64,000 nucleotides of DNA from positions 1 through 64,000 of the forward strand of contig DATKUK010000063.1 in assembly GCA_035530655.1 (NCBI GenBank), written 5' to 3'. Both the position numbers and the translations under genes were made by a program. Positions within the stretch are counted from its first letter, which is position 1. Each line of letters begins with the position of its first letter. Source of the DNA: DATKUK01 sp035530655 (GTDB lineage Bacteria > Planctomycetota > Phycisphaerae > UBA1845 > DATKUK01). The notes beneath the pieces are model-generated. The model was given only the letters and a program-made list of their open reading frames with translations. It did no database searches and was not told where the DNA came from. Of the stretch, positions 52,570-60,856 are shown piece by piece.

Positions 52570-54561
52570 TCAGTCGGCCGCCGGCCCGGCGCCCGGCGGC
52601 AGCGAGTAGTAGACCATGTAGTTGCTCTGGTTGGCACGTGGGCGAATCGGTCGGTAGCGCTTGGCATTGCTGGGTAGACGCGACGGACCGTAGACGAACA
52701 TCTGCTTCTTGTCCCAGACGATGATCTGATCGACGCCCTCACCCAGCACATCGCGGGCCTCGGCGCAGAGGCTCGGACGATCGCGCCCCGGCAGCGGTAC
52801 AACGCGGTTGAACTCGCCATCGTAGAGGCCGCCGCAGTGCAGGGCGGGCGTGAGGAGGATCAGGTCCTGGCCGTCGGCCGTCCAGTTGACCGGCTGGCAG
52901 ACCGAGCCCAGACCGACGCCCTCCAGCGTTCGCAGTTCGCGGCCGTCGGGGTCGCACAGGTAAATGATCCCCGGGTTGCCCCAATACAGCACGGCGACCA
53001 GCTCCAGTCCGTCGCGGTCCGGCAGGAAGTTGCCGACGGAGAGGTGTTGCACGTGGCCGAGCTTACGTTCGATGACGTAGCCGCGTGAGTCCTCGATAAT
53101 CAGACCTTCTTCACCGGCGGGGTGATAGCGTCGTATAACGCCGCCGGGCAGCTTCTGTGCGAAGCACGCGTCCGGGTGATCGGACAGCACCAATCGACCG
53201 GTGAGGTTGCCTTTGAAGTCCAACCGCGAATAGCCGGCGACGATCTCGTCGTGGCCATCGCGGTCGAGGTCGGCCGTGTAGAGGTAGTGGCCGGTCACGC
53301 AACGGTGGATCCAGCGCAGTTTCAGGCGGTTGTCGAGGGCATAGATGCAGTGGTAGCGGTCCTTCAGCAGGATGTCGCCGAAGGGGCGTTTGCCCGTCAG
53401 GTTGCAGAGTCGGATCGAGTCGGGCAGCAGGCGAGGCAGGTCGTCGCCTGGTCCGTCGCCCCAAAACTGGGAAAGCTCATTCCAGTAAGGCTCCATCTTC
53501 GGCGGCTTGGGCGTTTTGATCATCCGCCGCGTTTTTCCGGTTCGGCCGTCGATGATGTGCAGTTCGTCACCGAAGGCGGCGATGACGTCGGCCCGGCCTC
53601 GGTTGTCGATGTCGGCCGCCTGGAACGGCACGTCTCGCGTAACCGGTTCGGGATTGGACACCGGTTTTCCTCGCCGCCACAGCACGTTGCCATCGAGATC
53701 GACCGCGGTGAGGCATCCGACCGTGTAGTACTTCCACTGCCGGCCCATCACCGGTGTGGGGTGGGCGAAGACCATCTCCTCGCGGCCATCGCCGGTAAGG
53801 TCGGCGAAGCGTACCTGCCGGCCCGCACTGGCGTCACCAAGATCGACGCGGCAGCGCAGCTCGGCGGGCGCATAGCGGGAAGAGCGTTTGGGCCGTGCCG
53901 ACAACGGCGTGGGTTTGAACCCGTCGGCCCGCACGACCAACCTGCGGAACGTGCACACACCGTTGGCCATAAGCCCGACCTTGCCCAACCCCGCCCGGGC
54001 CAACTCTGTCTTGATAACCGCCTTACCATTGAGTGCGACGCGAACCGACGTGTTGGAAGTGGTCACCGCCAGGCGTCGCCACGATTTCGAGGCGCTGACC
54101 TTTGTGCTGGCGAGGATTTTCTGGACGGACTGCTCGAAGACCACCAGATCGAGTCTCGTGCCATGCAGCAAGGCGGCGGCGAATTGACGGCTATGCTGAT
54201 AGTTGAACACGACGCCGCATTCGCGCGGAGTGCCGGTTTTGAGTTCGGCCTCGACTGTGGCGGGGCCGACCTGCTTCTCGCCCATCACGAGCAGGTAGGC
54301 TTCGTGCTTGGCCTTGGCGCCGATCGTCTGAGCGAGCACTTGCCGGCTGCCGACCTTGCGAATGCACCAGGAACTCTGGTCGAGCTTGAGTCGTCCGGCC
54401 CGGCCGCCCGTGTGGTTGATCGGATCGTACCAGCCGTTGGGGCAGGTGGGGTGAAGGAGGCAATAGTACTCGCCCTGTGCGGTGAAGTCGGCGAACAGAT
54501 GTCCGACTTCGAAAGCAGAGAACTCCTCGTCCACGAGCTTGCGCATGCCAGCCATTGTCAT
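52570..54561 (-). CDS. Lectin-like plus FG-GAP/beta-propeller protein
   Basis: 663 residues from the ATG at 54561, which overlaps the stop of the permease gene by one base (TGATG); AAAGG precedes it. The N-terminal ~230 residues resemble a LamG/concanavalin-type sandwich (ESSW-like strands, KVGLMANGVCTFRRLVV). From about 250 a beta-propeller of FG-GAP/VCBS type follows (RFADLTGDGREEMVFAH, AADIDNRGRADVIAAF, TADLDRDGHDEIVAGY), as in rhamnogalacturonan lyases. No signal peptide is visible. A polysaccharide-binding or lyase-like role is inferred. Confidence 0.65.
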   Translation of the reverse strand: MTMAGMRKLVDEEFSAFEVGHLFADFTAQGEYYCLLHPTCPNGWYDPINHTGGRAGRLKLDQSSWCIRKVGSRQVLAQTIGAKAKHEAYLLVMGEKQVGPATVEAELKTGTPRECGVVFNYQHSRQFAAALLHGTRLDLVVFEQSVQKILASTKVSASKSWRRLAVTTSNTSVRVALNGKAVIKTELARAGLGKVGLMANGVCTFRRLVVRADGFKPTPLSARPKRSSRYAPAELRCRVDLGDASAGRQVRFADLTGDGREEMVFAHPTPVMGRQWKYYTVGCLTAVDLDGNVLWRRGKPVSNPEPVTRDVPFQAADIDNRGRADVIAAFGDELHIIDGRTGKTRRMIKTPKPPKMEPYWNELSQFWGDGPGDDLPRLLPDSIRLCNLTGKRPFGDILLKDRYHCIYALDNRLKLRWIHRCVTGHYLYTADLDRDGHDEIVAGYSRLDFKGNLTGRLVLSDHPDACFAQKLPGGVIRRYHPAGEEGLIIEDSRGYVIERKLGHVQHLSVGNFLPDRDGLELVAVLYWGNPGIIYLCDPDGRELRTLEGVGLGSVCQPVNWTADGQDLILLTPALHCGGLYDGEFNRVVPLPGRDRPSLCAEARDVLGEGVDQIIVWDKKQMFVYGPSRLPSNAKRYRPIRPRANQSNYMVYYSLPPGAGPAAD

Positions 54562-55718
54562 CAGCCTTTCACACTGCCAAGCGTCAGCCCGGCAATGATC
54601 TGCTTCTGAAGCACCAGGAAGATACTGAAGGTCGGAGCAAACAGAATCACGATTCCGGCGAACAGCGCGGGCCATTCGGCGGCGTATTGCTGGGTCACCG
54701 TCAGGTAGTACAGACCTACCGGTAGGGTCTTTAATTCCGGATTGGTAATGAAAACCAGGGCGAAGTTGTACTCGTTCCAGATGCCGATGAAGTTGAAGAT
54801 GGCGGCGGTGGTCAGTCCGGGCGCCGCCAACGGAAAGTAGATTTTGCGGAATGTAGCCATCTCACCACAGCCGTCGATTGCGGCCGACTCGGACAGCTCG
54901 CCGGGCAGCGAACGGAAGAACCCGGTCAGCAGGAAGATCGTGAACGGCAGAGATCCCGCCGCGTAGATGACGGTCAGCCCGAAGCGCGAGTCCATGAAGA
55001 CGAAATCGATGGCCTCGATTCGCCAGGTACGCAGCATCAGATAGAGCGGCACGAGGGTTAACTGCCCGGGAATCGCCAGGGCGGCGATAAAGCTGTAGAG
55101 CACAGCCTCTCGGCCGGGAAACTCCAGGCGCGTCAGCGCGTAGGCTGCCATCGATGCGACCAACATGATCAACCCGACCGCCCCGACGCTGATGAGCGCG
55201 CTATTGACCATGTAGTCGCCCATGCGCGCGATCGACCAGGCACGCGAGTAGTTGACCGCCCATCGGTCGAACCCGTTTGCGTGGGCAGCGGTCAGAACGA
55301 CGACGACGGCGGCTGTGCCCATAGCGATGCGAACTACCACACTGATTCGACGTGCGGTTTGGGCTTGCTCGCTCAGTCGGCCGGTCCAGCAACTCAGAGC
55401 GATGATCCCGCCGACCAGCAGCATCGCCGCGACGGCGGCCGCGATCGCCAACGGACAGTTCGGATCGACGAACTGCGTCAGGGCACGACCGGGGTGCTGC
55501 ACGAAGTCGGCGCTGGTGCCCATGCTGGAGATCACGACCCACAGAAACGCCAGGGCCGAGAAGCTCACCCATAGCGTCTTGACCACGTACAGCACGGCGA
55601 GGCGGGTCCACTCGGCCGCGGCCAGGATCACCACTCCCACCGTAAACCACACCAGGATCATGAAGGGGGCTTCGATCGTTCTGGTCGCTGCCAGGATGAG
55701 CTGTTCGGTTGCCGCCAT
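54561..55718 (-). CDS. Sugar ABC transporter permease (MalG type) with N-terminal extension
   Basis: 385 residues from the ATG at 55718, 16 bp after the partner permease; an upstream in-frame start overlaps that gene and is less likely. The last ~210 residues are a MalG/UgpE-type permease with the ATPase-contact EAA loop ESAAIDGCGEMATFRKIYFPL. Before it are ~180 residues with additional membrane segments (LVWFTVGVVILAAAEWTRL onward), absent from typical ~280-residue members. Confidence 0.88.
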   Translation of the reverse strand: MAATEQLILAATRTIEAPFMILVWFTVGVVILAAAEWTRLAVLYVVKTLWVSFSALAFLWVVISSMGTSADFVQHPGRALTQFVDPNCPLAIAAAVAAMLLVGGIIALSCWTGRLSEQAQTARRISVVVRIAMGTAAVVVVLTAAHANGFDRWAVNYSRAWSIARMGDYMVNSALISVGAVGLIMLVASMAAYALTRLEFPGREAVLYSFIAALAIPGQLTLVPLYLMLRTWRIEAIDFVFMDSRFGLTVIYAAGSLPFTIFLLTGFFRSLPGELSESAAIDGCGEMATFRKIYFPLAAPGLTTAAIFNFIGIWNEYNFALVFITNPELKTLPVGLYYLTVTQQYAAEWPALFAGIVILFAPTFSIFLVLQKQIIAGLTLGSVKG

Positions 55719-55734
55719 CGCCGCTCGATTCGCG

Positions 55735-56847
55735 CTAGAACTCCAGCTCGTCGCGCCCGCGCAGGTTGCGCAGGGCCATAGCCAGGATGACAATCAGCAA
55801 CAGCAGCACCACCGCCATCGCAGTGGCAAAGCCCATCTGGTAGATGTTGTCGCGGTTGCTGAACGCCAACTCGTACTGTCTGACGCTGATGACGCTGCTC
55901 TTCTCATCATGGGTGATGGCAAAGGCCTGCACCAGGCCAAACACTTTCAAGCTGCCGATGACCCACAGCGTCAGGGTGATCATGATCACCTCTTTGATCA
56001 TGGGCAGCGTGATGTGTAGGAAGACGTGCCGCTCGGTCGCGCCGTCGACCCGTGCGGCTTCGAAATAGGTGGGCGGAATCCGCTGCATGCCCGCCACCAG
56101 GAGAATCATCTGCGACCCGACGCCGGCCCACACGCCCGCGCTGATGATGGCGTAGAACATGTGATCGGCGCTGAGCCACTCGATCGGTTCGATGGAGAGG
56201 GCCTGAAGCAGCGAATTGAGCAGGCCGTTGCGGACGTCGTACATTCGCTGCCACAGCACGGCCACGCCCACCACGGAGATGAACGAGGGGAAGAAGATCA
56301 TCGTCCGGTAAAACTTTTTGCCCCGCAGGCTCGGAAGGTTCAGCGCACCGGCGAACAGGAACGCGTAGAGGAAGTGAAAAACGCCGCCGACGACCATGTA
56401 CATGAAGTTGTTCTTCACGCACGCCCGAAAGAAGCTGTCGCCGTCGGTCACCGCGTAAAGCCACCAGAACAGGACGCCGGCCAGCACAACCAGGAGCGGC
56501 ATCCAGGCCCAGCTTCGAATTCGCCCAAGCCAGCGTCGCGAAAGGCCGAGCGGGTTAAAGCGTGGAAGGAAGAACTGGCAAATCAAACCCACCGCCGCGC
56601 CCAGGGCGATCACGCCCGCGATCCCCCACGCCTGCTCGAAGACGGTGTCACCAAACAGCAGGCGGAAGTTCTGCAAGCCCACCCACTCGGCTCGAGGCGC
56701 GAACCCGGTCCACGTATGCAGAGCGATCCAGAACGCCCGTAGAGCCGGCCAGCCCACGAACGTGACGAACAGGACCACTGCCGGCGCCAACAGCATCGCC
56801 GCCACCGCGCCCTGACGCAAACGTGCGTGTCTACCGCGTACGATCAA
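55735..56847 (-). CDS. Sugar ABC transporter permease (MalF type) with internal insertion
   Basis: 370 residues from a TTG two bases after the stop of the binding-protein gene, with GGGGGA upstream. The core has FEAARVDGATERHVFLHITLPM, the EAA loop. Between the first segment and the core lie ~70 extra residues including one or two membrane segments (WAWMPLLVVLAGVLFWWLYAV). It pairs with the MalG-type permease; no ATPase gene is in the operon, so a shared ATPase is likely. Confidence 0.88.
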   Translation of the reverse strand: MIVRGRHARLRQGAVAAMLLAPAVVLFVTFVGWPALRAFWIALHTWTGFAPRAEWVGLQNFRLLFGDTVFEQAWGIAGVIALGAAVGLICQFFLPRFNPLGLSRRWLGRIRSWAWMPLLVVLAGVLFWWLYAVTDGDSFFRACVKNNFMYMVVGGVFHFLYAFLFAGALNLPSLRGKKFYRTMIFFPSFISVVGVAVLWQRMYDVRNGLLNSLLQALSIEPIEWLSADHMFYAIISAGVWAGVGSQMILLVAGMQRIPPTYFEAARVDGATERHVFLHITLPMIKEVIMITLTLWVIGSLKVFGLVQAFAITHDEKSSVISVRQYELAFSNRDNIYQMGFATAMAVVLLLLIVILAMALRNLRGRDELEF

Positions 56848-56848
56848 C

Positions 56849-58642
56849 TCACGTCCCCCTGCCGATCTTGCGGTAGTGTTCCTGCGACCGCCGCTCGAGT
56901 TCCTCGACGAACTCCTCGGGTGAGGAATTGTCGCTGCGGATCACGAAGAACCTGTTCGCCGTTTCGGTGAAAACGAACTTGGACCACTTGGGCGAATACC
57001 ACGGCGGACCCTCGCTGACGAAATCGTCCGCCGAGGCGTTGACCATTCTCGACTCGATGTCCCGCAGAGCCGCGGGGAACGCTACACCCTTCACGGCCGG
57101 CATGTAGTTGAGCTTCTCGACCATCGGCTTCTGGGAGCGTGCCGTCAGGTAGCGCAGCAGCAACACGGCGCCCTCGTGTTCGTCGCCGTCGCGTGGCACG
57201 GCGTAGCCCTGAACGTGGCAGCTCATCTTGTACGGATCGCCCGTGCCGCCCTCCACGGTTGGGAAGAAGAAGCAGCCCAGATCGAAGACCTCGGGGTCCC
57301 AGCTTCGCGTCCCGGCGATTTCGGTGGGCAGCCACGTGCCGGTGTGCAGGAACGTGCATCGGCCCGTACCGAAGTCGCGCTGTGCCCCGGGCCACTTGCT
57401 GGCCGAAAAGCCCTTCATCCAGAAGTTTTCGCCGCGCCAGCGTCGTAGCCGCTGGGCAATTTCGAGATATCGTGGGTCCGCGTCGGCCCCGGCGAAGCGA
57501 GGCAGCCCGCCGATCACGCTCTGGCGATACACGTCATCGCCGATGATGCGGGTGACCAGCTCGCCCCACCAGTCGGTGACGTAGGTCATCCCATCCTGGG
57601 CGATGGGTTCCTTGCCGGCGGCGAGGACCTGCCGGCAGATCTGCTCGAACTCGCCGTTTGTTTCGGGGATGTCGTCGGGGTCTCGGCCGATCATCTTGAA
57701 ATGGGCCCGGTTGTAGTACACGACCGCCGTCTGCGCCATGCGCGGCATGAGATACAGGACCGGTTGGCCCACTGGATAGGGATTGCCGCTGACGTCGCGG
57801 TCCTCGGGTGTGATCTCGTAGCGGGCGCGATCGATCACCCAGTCGTAAAACTCGCTCCTGAAAGTGCGATCCGGATCGTCGTAGGCCTTTTCGCCGTCGA
57901 GGATGCCCTTCTGTACCCACTCGGGCTTGATGCCGCGTCCCGGCGGCAGGGCCCGGTCGAGCGCCAGTGCCAGGTTCTCGCGCATCAGAATGCGCAGCTC
58001 GGCCTGCGAGCCGGTGATCAGGTCGGGCACGTCCGACCCGGTGAGGAAACGTCCTCGATTGGCCGACAATACCCATCGTCCATCCCATCGTTGCGCGACC
58101 GCGTAGTCAGGGTGGAGGCGCTCAAAATCCTCGAAGGCGCCGATCGTGTAGGCTGGGTGCAGACGCTCGAAGGTCAGGATCATCTCCGTTTCGAACTGGG
58201 GGTGTGCCCGGGCAAAGGCGTGGTAGAGGCTCAATCGACTGCTTCGGTCCAAGCGACCCAGCGCGGAAGCAAGCCGACGGGCATAGTCCGGCTTCAGACC
58301 GCGGTATTGCTCGACGAGCTGCGGATCGGGGTCATCCAGCGGGGGCAAAGGTCTACCGAAGCATTCCCGATAGCCTGTCACTAAAGCCGCCTCGACCTCG
58401 GGCCACGCCGTCCGCAGCGCGTGCCAGTGCTCGACGGCGTCCGGGCCAAACGGATGCTCCGGGGCCACGTTGGCGGGCGGCCCGGCGTAGAACAACTGCA
58501 TCGGCTCGCCCGGTCCGAACATGCCTGCATAGATGATTACCTTCTTACCGGGATAGGTAAGCTTCTCCTGCACCAAGTCCCACAGCAGGATCCCTGACAG
58601 GATCACGACGACAACGGCAATCAACCCATTAAACAGGCGCAT
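56849..58642 (-). CDS. Membrane-anchored extracellular sugar-binding protein of an ABC transporter
   Basis: 597 residues versus ~420 usual. The N-terminus is an uncleaved-looking helix (LIAVVVVILSGILLWDLV) without lipobox. About 120 residues of helical sequence with repeated 'FERLHPxY' precede the normal fold, recognisable in MAQTAVVYYNRAHF, GEFEQICRQVLAAGKEPIA and FLHTGTWLPTEIAG. GGAG lies seven bases before the ATG. First gene of the operon; binds an unidentified saccharide in the periplasm. Confidence 0.88.
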   Translation of the reverse strand: MRLFNGLIAVVVVILSGILLWDLVQEKLTYPGKKVIIYAGMFGPGEPMQLFYAGPPANVAPEHPFGPDAVEHWHALRTAWPEVEAALVTGYRECFGRPLPPLDDPDPQLVEQYRGLKPDYARRLASALGRLDRSSRLSLYHAFARAHPQFETEMILTFERLHPAYTIGAFEDFERLHPDYAVAQRWDGRWVLSANRGRFLTGSDVPDLITGSQAELRILMRENLALALDRALPPGRGIKPEWVQKGILDGEKAYDDPDRTFRSEFYDWVIDRARYEITPEDRDVSGNPYPVGQPVLYLMPRMAQTAVVYYNRAHFKMIGRDPDDIPETNGEFEQICRQVLAAGKEPIAQDGMTYVTDWWGELVTRIIGDDVYRQSVIGGLPRFAGADADPRYLEIAQRLRRWRGENFWMKGFSASKWPGAQRDFGTGRCTFLHTGTWLPTEIAGTRSWDPEVFDLGCFFFPTVEGGTGDPYKMSCHVQGYAVPRDGDEHEGAVLLLRYLTARSQKPMVEKLNYMPAVKGVAFPAALRDIESRMVNASADDFVSEGPPWYSPKWSKFVFTETANRFFVIRSDNSSPEEFVEELERRSQEHYRKIGRGT

Positions 58643-58776
58643 CAGTCAGCTCCGCTGGGTACGAAGTTCGACGAGTATAGCCGCCAGGGCGCGCGGTCGC
58701 CAGCGTGCACGCGGGGCGCGTTCGCTGCCTCGTGTCATATAGGAAGCCGTGGTAGGGCGAATACTGTTCAGCTAGG

Positions 58777-59592
58777 ATGGTTTCTGCCGGAGATGCAAAC
58801 GGGCAGATGCCGAGGACGGCCTTTCTGATGTTTGGCGCCAGTGTGCGGAACGGGTCGGCTGTGCTGCTGTGCGGGTGGCTGATGGGGTCGGCCGCGGGCT
58901 GCGATCAGTGCGAGCCCCCGGTCAGCTCCGTCGAGCTTCCCGTCGATCAGGCGAAGCTTTCGCCCGTCTGGTCGGATCCTTCGCACACACGGATCAGTGT
59001 GGTGGCAACGGAACGTCCCTATCGGTTCTCCTCCGAGGTGGTGGATTGGCTTGTGTATGTGTTGCGCGAGCAGATGGGCCTTGAGGTGGAGGTCCTGCAC
59101 GGCGGCGATTCCGGTTTGCCCGCCGACGAACGGCTGACCACGGATGAAATCATCGCGGCCGGTCTCGCCCTGGCACCGAACACCACCAACCCGGCAGCAG
59201 TGTTGATCAAGGTCGGTCAGTTCACCGTTCCCGATGCGACGTTCGGCTTTGTCCATTACGAGAATGCTTCCCGACCGGTCGCCGTGGTGTGCGTCAGCCA
59301 GCAAGCCACGCTCGACTGGCAGATCGGCCCGATCACGCCGGACGTAATCGAGGCCATGACGCTGGTGCACGAGGTAGGCCATTGGCTCGAGGTGCCGGCG
59401 CGGGACCATCACCTCTCCCGCGTCGACCACCAGCACTGCACGCATGCCCGGTGTGTGATGTACAAAGGCAGCCGTGTGGGGCTTTGCGCGGTCTTTGCGA
59501 ACCTTCCAACAGGCCCGCCGCTGGGATTCTGCGCAGATTGTGCCGAGGAGTTGGCGGAGACGGCCAGACGACGGTTGGCTCTCGGCCCCTAA
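58777..59592 (+). CDS. Archaemetzincin-like zinc metalloprotease lipoprotein
   Basis: 271 residues from ATG 58777; ATGs 58807 and 58828 are alternatives. A lipoprotein-type signal ends LMGSAAGC. The zinc motif is HEVGH (about 197-201), followed after 17 residues by HC, then CVM and finally CADC, matching the archaemetzincin pattern HExxHxxGxxHC-x4-CxM...CxxC with about 12 residues inserted after HExxH. A cell-envelope protease or peptidase is inferred; the substrate is unknown. Confidence 0.7.
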   Translation: MVSAGDANGQMPRTAFLMFGASVRNGSAVLLCGWLMGSAAGCDQCEPPVSSVELPVDQAKLSPVWSDPSHTRISVVATERPYRFSSEVVDWLVYVLREQMGLEVEVLHGGDSGLPADERLTTDEIIAAGLALAPNTTNPAAVLIKVGQFTVPDATFGFVHYENASRPVAVVCVSQQATLDWQIGPITPDVIEAMTLVHEVGHWLEVPARDHHLSRVDHQHCTHARCVMYKGSRVGLCAVFANLPTGPPLGFCADCAEELAETARRRLALGP

Positions 59593-59628
59593 AAACCCGG
59601 CATGCTCGCAATCACGCCGTGATGCCGG
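59591..59628 (-). terminator. Intrinsic terminator of the glycosyltransferase gene
   Basis: CCGGCAT (59597-59603) pairs with ATGCCGG (59622-59628); on the minus strand the stem is followed by a short T run (complement of AAAAA, 59591-59595). The hairpin overlaps the last codons and stop of the gene. Confidence 0.5.
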
Positions 59629-60835
59629 CCAATTCAGCCGCGTTGACCTTCAACGGGCTGACGCACTCAATGATCGGCAGATCGGCGAACAACCGTCGCG
59701 CTTCGGCAGCAAGGTTCCTGACCGCTCCCGGTGAAAGCGATCCGACGACGATCGCCTCGGGTCGCCCTCGGTCGGCATCGTCCAAACTCACCACTGTTCG
59801 GTCGTGCCAGGCCTGACCTGCGCCGGATGGGTCGATGACCGTCGGAACACTGATTCGCAGGTCGTCGAGACAATCGAGAATCTGTTCAGCCCCCTTACCG
59901 CGGCCGTACAGCGCCACCCTGTGCAGGGATAGCTGGCGGGCGCGCTGTGCAAGAACATGTTCCGCCTCGTTCATGCCGAACATCGCCCGAAACTGCTGTT
60001 CGGAGAGCGGCTGCCGCCCGGCGCCGGCGTTGTTGATCCAGTCGCGTCCCTCTCGCAGGCCGTGCTCGTAACCCACCATCGCGCCTTCATTGCGTGCGAT
60101 TCGGCCGTATCGCTCCACGGTCTGTTCGATCACCGCCCGGCGCCGTCGCTCGGGTGCGTATCGGTCCCACAGCCTGATGTTGTTACGCGTGAGAAACCGC
60201 AGCATTCGATTGGTGTCACGCCCGCTTTGGGCTCGCTGGTGCGTCACCCTGATATCGTCGAACCATACAACCGTCTGCCCCGCATGCCAGAGACGGCAGC
60301 ACAGATCATACTCCTCTCCGTAGTAGCCGAAGTCCTCCGGGTACCCCCCAAGATCGAGCATCAAATCACGTTTGATGGCCGCGCCGCAGCCAATGAAGAC
60401 TCCGGGCAATCCTCCCGTCTCATACGACGGGGCCTCTGTGGTCGCGCCCTTCCCGCGCGAAGCAGGCCGCTCTGCTCGGCAGACGAGGCATCCGAACGCA
60501 CCCAGATTCGGCCAGAGGTCAAACGCAGCCGGGATCGCCTGAAGACTCGTGCGGTCGATGAAGCTGTCGTCGTCGAGCATGACAAGATAAGGCGCCCGCG
60601 CGGTGTCGGCGCCCGCGTTCCGCGCAGCCGCGTAGCAATTGTGGTCCAACTCGACCAGACGCACCTGCGGGAAACGGCCAGCCACAGCCTTGGCTGTACC
60701 GTCCTCGCTGGCGTTGTCGACGACGATGATCTCGGCCAATCCCTCAGCAGCCGATGACATGGCCTCAAGATCGGCCAGCAGGACGTCCTTGCGATTTCGT
60801 GTAGCAATGATGATGGAGCATGTTGGATCGTTCAT
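59612..60835 (-). CDS. Family 2 glycosyltransferase with C-terminal Rossmann-like extension
   Basis: 407 residues. GT-A fold: SIIIATRNRKDVLLADLEAM, VVDNASEDGTA, NAGADTARAPYLVMLDDDS (metal-binding DDD) and GEEYDLCCRLWHAG. After ~275 residues a second region (HRVALYGRGKGAEQILDCL...) resembles a nucleotide-binding fold. GGGAG precedes the ATG closely. Probably adds sugars to envelope polysaccharide; it follows the HldE-like gene on the same strand, suggesting heptose-containing glycans. Confidence 0.88.
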   Translation of the reverse strand: MNDPTCSIIIATRNRKDVLLADLEAMSSAAEGLAEIIVVDNASEDGTAKAVAGRFPQVRLVELDHNCYAAARNAGADTARAPYLVMLDDDSFIDRTSLQAIPAAFDLWPNLGAFGCLVCRAERPASRGKGATTEAPSYETGGLPGVFIGCGAAIKRDLMLDLGGYPEDFGYYGEEYDLCCRLWHAGQTVVWFDDIRVTHQRAQSGRDTNRMLRFLTRNNIRLWDRYAPERRRRAVIEQTVERYGRIARNEGAMVGYEHGLREGRDWINNAGAGRQPLSEQQFRAMFGMNEAEHVLAQRARQLSLHRVALYGRGKGAEQILDCLDDLRISVPTVIDPSGAGQAWHDRTVVSLDDADRGRPEAIVVGSLSPGAVRNLAAEARRLFADLPIIECVSPLKVNAAELAGITA

Positions 60836-60856
60836 GAGACTCTCCCTTTGCGGCGA

